A DNA stretch of 64,000 nucleotides from contig JAPYXD010000678.1 in the NCBI GenBank assembly GCA_030998225.1, forward strand, positions 248,001 through 312,000, read 5' to 3'. This document shows positions 12,801 to 21,800 of this stretch, piece after piece. Source of the stretch: Diplolepis rosae. Its lineage: Eukaryota > Arthropoda > Insecta > Hymenoptera > Diplolepididae. Below the pieces are notes generated by a model. The model saw only the letters and a program-made list of their open reading frames with translations. It was not told the DNA's origin and did not search any database. Positions within the stretch are counted from its first letter, which is position 1. Each line of letters opens with the position of its first letter. The position numbers were made by a program, and so were the translations under genes.

Positions 12801-15800
12801 GGAATATTCCATAAAAAAGGAAAGACTTTTATTGCAAATAAGGAAGACTATTGATAATGGAACATTGATAGACCTCATTGTCACAGGTTTGCCAAATTAT
12901 ATAATAGATAGAATTGATAGAGAAAAACTAACAAAGACTGAAGATTTACACAATGAAATAGGTAAATTGGAACATCTAACTTATAAAAAAAATCTAGAAT
13001 TTTGAAAGGATAGACCAAACATCAAAGATAGAAGTAAAAAAACGCCTTGTAAAATATGTAAAGAAAAAGAAAAAGGAACACGTTTTCATCCGGAGACTGA
13101 ATGCTGGTTCAAAGATCAAGAAGATAAGAAAAACAAAACAAAGCAAGTAAACACTTTAACATTAGATGTAGAACTAAGCGACGATGATCCAAAAACTAAT
13201 AGTGTCACCATTAATCGAACTCAATATTAAACTAAATGATGTTTTAGAAATACCTGCTATTTATGATCCAGGATCAAATGTTTCATTAATAAATTCAAAG
13301 CTGGTAAAATTAAAATCTAAAGATAATAATATAGAAAAAACGAATTTGAGAACAATTAATGGTGGGTATAAGACAGATGGATTAATAAAAATAAAAATAA
13401 AAATCATGAACATAGAGGACCACATAAATATGTTCATAATTAATAATGAGAATTTTAAATATAACTTTCTATTAGGATTAGATTGTATAAAAAAATTTAA
13501 ATTGATACAAAATGAGAAATTAGAGATAGAACAGAAAAGTTCCGAATGTACAGAACCAATAATAAAAGAGTATCAAATAAATTTCAATGAACATGTTGAA
13601 ATAAATACTTTCAATGTTTTAACGAATCACTTAAATCATCATGAAGAAACAATAATAATGAATCTAATAGACAAATATAGAAATATATTTGCAAAAGATA
13701 AGTATGATATAGGCACCGTGAAGGATTACGTAGCCAGAATAGATCTTATAATAGATAAGTACTGTAGCAAAAGACCATATAGATGCACTATTGAAGACAG
13801 GAAAGAAATAGAAGAGCAAATCTCAGAGATACTCAAAAGAAATCTAATAGAAGAATCATACAGTCCCTTCGCTGCTCCAGTAACATTAGCTTATAAAAGA
13901 GATGAAAACAAGAAATCAAGATTATGTATAGATTTCAGAGATTTAAATAAGATAATAGTTCCTCAATCACAACCATTCCCATTAATTGAAGATTTAATAA
14001 TAAAAACAAGAAATTGCAGATATTTCTCAAAACTTGATATAAACTCGGCATTTTGGTCAATTCCTTTACGAATTGAAGATAGAAGAAAAACAGGCTTTGT
14101 AACCCAAGAAGGTCATTTTCAATGGACTTGCTTACCATTTGGATTAAAAACGTCACCGGCTATTTTCCAAAGAATCTTAAGTAATATAATAAGAAAACAT
14201 AATTGAGCAAATTTTACAGTCAATTATATAGACGACATATTGATATTTTCAAAATCTTTCGAGGAACATATAGACCATCTATCAAAATTATTAGAAGCAA
14301 TAATGGAAGAAGGATTCCGATTGAAACTTTCAAAATGCACATTTGCATTGGACTCCGTACAATAATCTTCACAGGAGTGAATACACCATCTTCGAATGGT
14401 TTAAACGAGAGACCTAATCAAACCCTAGTAAACAAAATAAGATGCGCAATAGACGAAAAAAAAACAAGTATGAATGGACAACTATAGCACATACGTGCAT
14501 AAATCAATACAATGAAACCGAACACACGGCGACAAAATTCAGTCCAAAATACTTGTTAAATGGCGAAGAAACATCAGTATTGCCAAATGAATTGGAAAAA
14601 AATAAAAATGATAATCAATTAGAATACGATAGGAAGATTGCATTTAAAAACAGTATAAAATATCATGAATATAATAAGAAATTACATGACAAAGATAGAA
14701 AGGAATATAACTTCAATGTTGGAGATTTAGTGTACATTGAAAATGGTAACCGAATGAATCGGAAAAAATTGGATCTATTAAGAATTGGACCGTTAAAAAT
14801 TTTAAAGAAAATATCAAACTCAATGTATGAAGTTGACATAGGACACAACAAATTAGAAGGAAACTTATTTCATATCTCGAAACTCACTGCGTCACCTAAT
14901 AACTCGGAGATTGATACTGCGGAATACACTTAAGTATTATTTTTATAATTCCAAAATATTTTACACCAAATTTTTTGCACCAAAGAAATTTCATCTTAAG
15001 GGGGGGGGGGGGGGTGATGTAAGGAAATTATCCTAATTGAATTGCACGCGTAACCAGGTTGGTAAATCAGATTCCTAAATAGACGGGTGATGATGAAATT
15101 CCAACGTGTTAAGGAGCATAATTAATTGAGAGATACCAAAAACAACGAAGTGAAATTTTGTAAAAGGAATCCAAAAACAACCTTGTGAATAATAACATTG
15201 AATGTTGTTTCTTTGTTATTCACAGGTAAGATTGACACCTAGATTAAGTGGGTAATGGTAGTAATGGTAAATTTTGTATATAATAATAAAAAATCTTTGT
15301 TATTCACAGAGAACCTATTCATGTTTTTATTCCAACCTCAAAAGAAGGAGAAAGTGCGTTATAGAAGCATGTCATAAACCTTATAAAACATAAAATAACA
15401 TTATAAAACAACATTCTCGTTGTATATCACGATGGACAAATTGCAATTTACGTTCAAGATGCCACCAGCCGTGGATGAAAAATCTAGTGTGTTGTGTGTA
15501 ACCAGAATCACCACACCGGATGGCCGCACTTATAAAATTCCATACTAGAACTTGAATGCAACCACCCACACGGAGCTTATAAAAACGTCTTCATTTGCTA
15601 AGGTAAAGAAAACTATTAAACAAAGGGGTCAAATGAGAAAAGTATGGATTAATTTAACTAAAGAAATAAAAAATATTTATTACGATGAAGATGGAAATAT
15701 ACAATATGAGGGCGAATATTTAGAAGAAATAATTGAAAACCAAGAAAATAGTGACATATTGCCTAATGCTTCAGAACAACCTGTAGTAAAATTACTGGAA

Positions 15801-18800
15801 AAATTACTTGAAAAAAGCCAAGAAAAATCATAAGAGAAAAATTTAGGAAAACTAGCTAAAGAATTTACAATCGAAAAATTTGATGGTAAAAATTCAAACG
15901 CAAATCAATGGATAAACAATTTTGAAAAAGAATGTGCACGGTTTGAGATAACAACAGACGAGAAAAAAATAGATATTTTAAAATCTTTTATGGAAAAGGG
16001 TGCAGTAGATTGGTATAGTTGTGCACTTTTGAAACGTACAATTCAAACAGAATGGGACGAATGGAAAACAAATTTTTGTAACACATTTGCTAGTAAAGGT
16101 TGGTCTCCAATAAAATATGCATTGTCGTTTAAATATCAGACGGGTTCGTTATTGGAATATTCCATAAAAAAGGAAAGACTTTTATTGCAAATAAGGAAGA
16201 CTATTGATAATGGAACATTGATAGACCTCATTGTCACAGGTTTGCCAAATTATATAATAGATAGAATTGATAGAGAAAAACTAACAAAGACTGAAGATTT
16301 ACACAATGAAATAGGTAAATTGGAACATCTAACTTATAAAAAAAATCTAGAATTTTGAAAGGATAGACCAAACATCAAAGATAGAAGTAAAAAAACGCCT
16401 TGTAAAATATGTAAAGAAAAAGAAAAAGGAACACGTTTTCATCCGGAGACTGAATGCTGGTTCAAAGATCAAGAAGATAAGAAAAACAAAACAAAGCAAG
16501 TAAACACTTTAACATTAGATGTAGAACTAAGCGACGATGATCCAAAAAACTAATAGTGTCACCATTAATCGAACTCAATATTAAACTAAATGATGTTTTA
16601 GAAATACCTGCTATTTATGATCCAGGATCAAATGTTTCATTAATAAATTCAAAGCTGGTAAAATTAAAATCTAAAGATAATAATATAGAAAAAACGAATT
16701 TGAGAACAATTAATGGTGGGTATAAGACAGATGGATTAATAAAAATAAAAATAAAAATCATGAACATAGAGGACCACATAAATATGTTCATAATTAATAA
16801 TGAGAATTTTAAATATAACTTTCTATTAGGATTAGATTGTATAAAAAAATTTAAATTGATACAAAATGAGAAATTAGAGATAGAACAGAAAAGTTCCGAA
16901 TGTACAGAACCAATAATAAAAGAGTATCAAATAAATTTCAATGAACATGTTGAAATAAATACTTTCAATGTTTTAACGAATCACTTAAATCATCATGAAG
17001 AAACAATAATAATGAATCTAATAGACAAATATAGAAATATATTTGCAAAAGATAAGTATGATATAGGCACCGTGAAGGATTACGTAGCCAGAATAGATCT
17101 TATAATAGATAAGTACTGTAGCAAAAGACCATATAGATGCACTATTGAAGACAGGAAAGAAATAGAAGAGCAAATCTCAGAGATACTCAAAAGAAATCTA
17201 ATAGAAGAATCATACAGTCCCTTCGCTGCTCCAGTAACATTAGCTTATAAAAGAGATGAAAACAAGAAATCAAGATTATGTATAGATTTCAGAGATTTAA
17301 ATAAGATAATAGTTCCTCAATCACAACCATTCCCATTAATTGAAGATTTAATAATAAAAACAAGAAATTGCAGATATTTCTCAAAACTTGATATAAACTC
17401 GGCATTTTGGTCAATTCCTTTACGAATTGAAGATAGAAGAAAAACAGGCTTTGTAACCCAAGAAGGTCATTTTCAATGGACTTGCTTACCATTTGGATTA
17501 AAAACGTCACCGGCTATTTTCCAAAGAATCTTAAGTAATATAATAAGAAAACATAATTGAGCAAATTTTACAGTCAATTATATAGACGACATATTGATAT
17601 TTTCAAAATCTTTCGAGGAACATATAGACCATCTATCAAAATTATTAGAAGCAATAATGGAAGAAGGATTCCGATTGAAACTTTCAAAATGCACATTTGC
17701 ATTGGACTCCGTACAATAATCTTCACAGGAGTGAATACACCATCTTCGAATGGTTTAAACGAAAGACTTAATCAAACCCTAGTAAACAAAATAAGATGCG
17801 CAATAAACGAAAAAAAAAACAAGTATGCATGGACAACTATAGCACATACGAGCATAAATCAATATAATGAAACCGAACACACGGTGACAAAATTCAGTCC
17901 AAAATACTTGTTAAATGGCGAAGATACATCAGTATTGCCAAACGAATTGGAAAAAAATAAAAATGATAATCAATTAGAATACGATAGGAAGATTGCATTT
18001 AAAAACAGTATAAAATATCATGAATATAATAAGAAATTACATGACAAAAATAGAAAGGAATATAACTTCAATGTTGGAGATTTAGTGTACATTGAAAATG
18101 GTAACCGAATGAATCGGAAAAAATTGGATCTATTAAGAATTGGACCGTTCAAAATTTTAAAGAAAATATCAAACTCAATGTATGAAGTTGACATAGGACA
18201 CAACAAATTAGAAGGAAACTTATTTCATATCTCGAAACTCACTGCGTCACCTAATAACTCGGAGATTGATACTGCGGAATACACTTAAGTATTATTTTTA
18301 TAATTCCAAAATATTTTACACCAAATTTTTTGCACCAAAGAAATTTCATCTTAAGGGGGGGGGGGGGGGAGATGTAAGGAAATTATCCTAATTGAATTGC
18401 ACGCGTAACCAGGTTGGTAAATCAGATTCCTAAATAGACGGGTGATGATGAAATTCCAACGTGTTAAGGAGCATAATTAATTGAGAGATACCAAAAACAA
18501 CGAAGTGAAATTTTGTAAAAGGAATCCAAAAACAACCTTGTGAATAATAACATTGAATGTTGTTTCTTTGTTATTCACAGGTAAGATTGACACCTAGATT
18601 AAGTGGGTAATGGTAGTAATGGTAAATTTTGTATATAATAATAAAAAATCTTTGTTATTCACAGAGAACCTATTCATGTTTTTATTATAACCTCAAAAGA
18701 AGGAGAAAGTGCGTTATAGAAGCCTGACATAAACCTTATAAAACATAAAAGAATATTATATATATACTAGTACTTTCGATGTCGAGGAATCTATTAGTAT

Positions 18801-21800
18801 TATAAAAACGAAGGGTTGACGACTTCAATCAAGAGAAAATTTTGAAAAAGGTACAGAATATAGGAATCGCCTCGAGGTGAAACTAATAATTTTTTACTAT
18901 CGCTTTTTTCCGGGGACATTTCCGCGATTTCTTACCCTTCTACTCAGATGTTACTATAATACATATGATTATTAAAAAAATAAGTAGCAATGAGCATTCA
19001 TGTAACACGTGCCCCCACGGTGCCCCTCACTTCATACGACACCAAACGCTCAAGCCACCTTAAGAGTAGATTTGCATCAGCAAACACAGTGCCTGGTACA
19101 CAAAAATATCATTCTTTCGTTCCCTCTGCTGAATTAACTCTCATGTTGAGAAAATATTCGTCATCATTAGAATGTGATGTTTTCCCGAAAAAAACTGTGA
19201 GGCAAAGAAGAAAGAGAAGTGCACATACACTGTAATAAGCAAATTATTTGACTCAATTTTCGATGTGAGAGGCGAGGGGACTCACACTAAAAAATCACCT
19301 CGAATTACAAATTAATTTTTATTTTTAATTTCGTACCAGCCAAAAATAACAATTTTACGAACAAATTATACAAAGTACAATTAAATAAGTTCCCAATGGA
19401 CGGTACGTCGTGATCGTGGCGCCTAGCTGTCCTGCGACGCAGAAACGGCGCGCAAGAAGTGTTATATATCTCTACCAATTTCTTTCGCCCCACTTTCTAC
19501 CATGACTCATTTTAAAGGGAAAAAGTCAAGCTTTTTTTAAAACATAATTTTGGATAGAAAATTAACGGCCGCACTTGGAGAAAAACTGAAAAATATGTTT
19601 AAAATTAAAAAATGAAGTTCAAATAAGTTTTTTTTTATCTAAAACCATTGTTTAAAGCTGATGAAAAAACTTTTCCAAGACCTACATAAAAAAATTAATT
19701 TGGATAACTTTTGTAGAAGTTATGGTTAATTGAGTATCAGCGTGCGCGGTAAAAGGTTGAAAATTCGAGCCCCTGTATACTGACAACCCGTCGTACTAGA
19801 GACGTTCTCTTAGGGGAATTTAAAAGCGGTTCACTAGGACAATAATTTTGCGGACTCTCAAGGAAATCGGAGACAAAAAGTTTTTAGGCGGATACACTGA
19901 CGAATTTTGCCCCAGATACCGAACACTTTAAACTTGAGGACGGTAAGACAGTTAATGGAATGTTAAGTCGTCAATGTTTTATGGCATCCATCGATCTAAA
20001 AGATGCTCTGGATGGGGTGACCATCCAGTGGATGGGCCAGCGTACGCATAGACATTGGAATGAGGAGGAACGAGACTATCACATTAACTATTTAGAGCTT
20101 TTATCGGCCTTTTTGGTTTTAAATATTTTGCAGATTGTCTAAGAGGCTGTGATGTGTTATTAAGGATTAACCACACGACTGCTATTGCTTACATCAACAA
20201 AATGGGTGTCATCCAGTTTCCAAGATTAAGTAATTTAGCCAAGCAAATCTGGCAGTGGTGTGAACAAAGAGATTTGGATTTTTGCATCTTACGTTCGTTC
20301 TCAGGACAACATTGAAACGGATTTTGAGTCCAAACGTCTCGAACCAGAGACGGAATACTCCTTGTTACACTCTGCTTTCCAAAAGATAGTAAGCAATTTC
20401 GGTACGCTGGAAATAGATTTGTTCGCGACACGAATAAATCCAAAATGCAGACGTTATGTTTCTTGGGTCAGAGATCCTGATTCGATAACGGTAAACGCGT
20501 GTACATTGGGCTGGAATAAATATTTCTTTTATGCTTTTCTACCGTTTGCAATCATCTTACGTGTATTGCGAAAAATTAAAGAGAAAGGCTCTAAGAAATA
20601 GTTGTTGTACCATATTGGCCAGCTCAGGCTCTTGGTTTCTTGTCTTCATTGACATGTTAGACTATAAACCAATTTATTTCAGATCAAATATTAACCTTTT
20701 GCGTTCTCTGAATAGGCAATCACACCCACTTTGGAAGAGAATTACCCTGGTTACAGGCAAGCTGTCCAGGAGGCACTGAAAAGGAGGAATATGCCTGATG
20801 GAACAGCTACTATAATGCTGTCTTCATTGTCAGACTCATCTTTCAAACAGTATGCTAGCTGCTTGAAAAAATGGTGGAACTTTTGCTGGCGATACAACAT
20901 TGATGCCTACAAATCCGATATACACAGTACGACAAATAAGTTTCGAGACTGGCCGTGGAAAATATCATTGAAACAAGATATCTGAACATTTTTCGATTTT
21001 TGTATTCAAAATATTCTCCTCCAGTGTCAATACATTTGTTACAGCGATTCAACAGTGATTCAAATGCGTGTTCTAGCTCATTTTGTGGAATTGCCTCTTG
21101 TGCTCGTGTTGTAGCTGTTTTGATGGTCGAAATGTCATTAAAAAAACGTCCTTTTAACTTAAATTTCAATTTTGGGAATAGAGAGAAATCGCACGAGGCC
21201 AAATCAGGTGAATGATTCAATACACAGACTTGATTTCGAGCCAAAAATTAACGAACAATGAGTGAGGTGTGACTCGGTGCATTATCATGCAACAGAGACC
21301 AGATCTCTGGATCACGATATTCGGGTCTGATACGATTATCATCTTCTAACCCCTCTCTGCCTTCCAAAAAACGTTTATGCCACAGAAAAATATTTGCACT
21401 ACTCAAAAAATTATCGCCGTACACCTGCTGCATTAACCAGAATGTTTCTGATGCATTTATACTAAATTTTGCGTGAAATTTAATAACTACTCTTTGTTTC
21501 ATGTTAGTATTTCAACATCGACGAAAAAGTTATTTTGGGATAACTGTCATAACTTTGCTATTTATCAACCGATTGAAGCAAAACTAGTATTTCAAGAAAG
21601 AGGAATGTCACAGCTTCCAAACGTCGGTCTGAACACATAGATGGCGCTACTAGTTACTCATATATGGTTCGAGCCTCGGAACTTATTTGTCGCATTGTAT
21701 ATATCAGGTTCTAAGATTTCTAACAGAGGAGTTCGAGAAAGGTGTTTCTCATGGTACTCTCAACACCTGTCGATCAGCGATTGCCCTGTTACATGGACCA

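Larger units (their letters stand above)
12037..15017 (+). mobile_element. Ty3/Gypsy retrotransposon internal region, copy 1 (defective)
   Basis: In order: a gag-like frame from ATG 12078 with an in-frame TAG at 12192, a frameshift near 12480, a gag segment to 13005, a CxxC...H...C zinc-knuckle-like stretch near 13047-13105, protease (DPGSN), reverse transcriptase, then integrase C-terminus. RNase H and the integrase core are absent. The end is a purine-rich tract with ~14 G at 15000-15014 just before LTR 2. The element cannot be autonomous. Confidence 0.85.
15391..18372 (+). mobile_element. Ty3/Gypsy retrotransposon internal region, copy 2 (defective)
   Basis: It is offset by 3354 bp from copy 1 and nearly identical. 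The same TAG (about 15546), TGA (about 17558), gag frameshift region and internal deletion at about 17718 are all present. Differences are a one-base change in an A-run near 15834, an inserted A near 16545, and several substitutions in the integrase tail. The G-run before LTR 3 is followed by GATGT where copy 1 has TGATGT. Confidence 0.85.
11562..19059. mobile_element. TTAA-type MITE (piggyBac-like ends), split by tandem Gypsy elements
   Basis: The left end GGTGGCTTGATCG and right end CGCTCAAGCCACC are inverted repeats flanked by TTAA at 11558-11561 and 19060-19063. The uninterrupted target exists at 59864-59867 in the paralogous transposon, so the TTAA duplication is demonstrated, not assumed. 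Compared with the uninterrupted sister MITE (37030-37553), about 95-110 bp of MITE sequence is missing where the Gypsy block sits (between 11686 and about 18760). Confidence 0.85.
9796..19913 (+). mobile_element. cc8K15.2-like DNA transposon, left end lost, split by nested insertions
   Basis: From 9796 ('taatcgactacaa') the sequence matches the deleted copy at 59600 onward. From 19236 to 19913 it matches that copy's right terminal region, ending GACGAATTTTGCCCC. The left terminal inverted repeat present in the other copy (59186-59560) is missing here. The coding region is broken by stops and frameshifts. It is interrupted at a TTAA by a MITE (11562-19059) that itself carries two Gypsy elements. 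Without insertions the copy would be about 2.6 kb. Confidence 0.72.

Noticed and set aside
14998..15014. G-run as a G-quadruplex regulatory element
   Set aside because: Its position directly before the TG of the LTR in both Gypsy copies identifies it as the polypurine tract; slippage explains the length.
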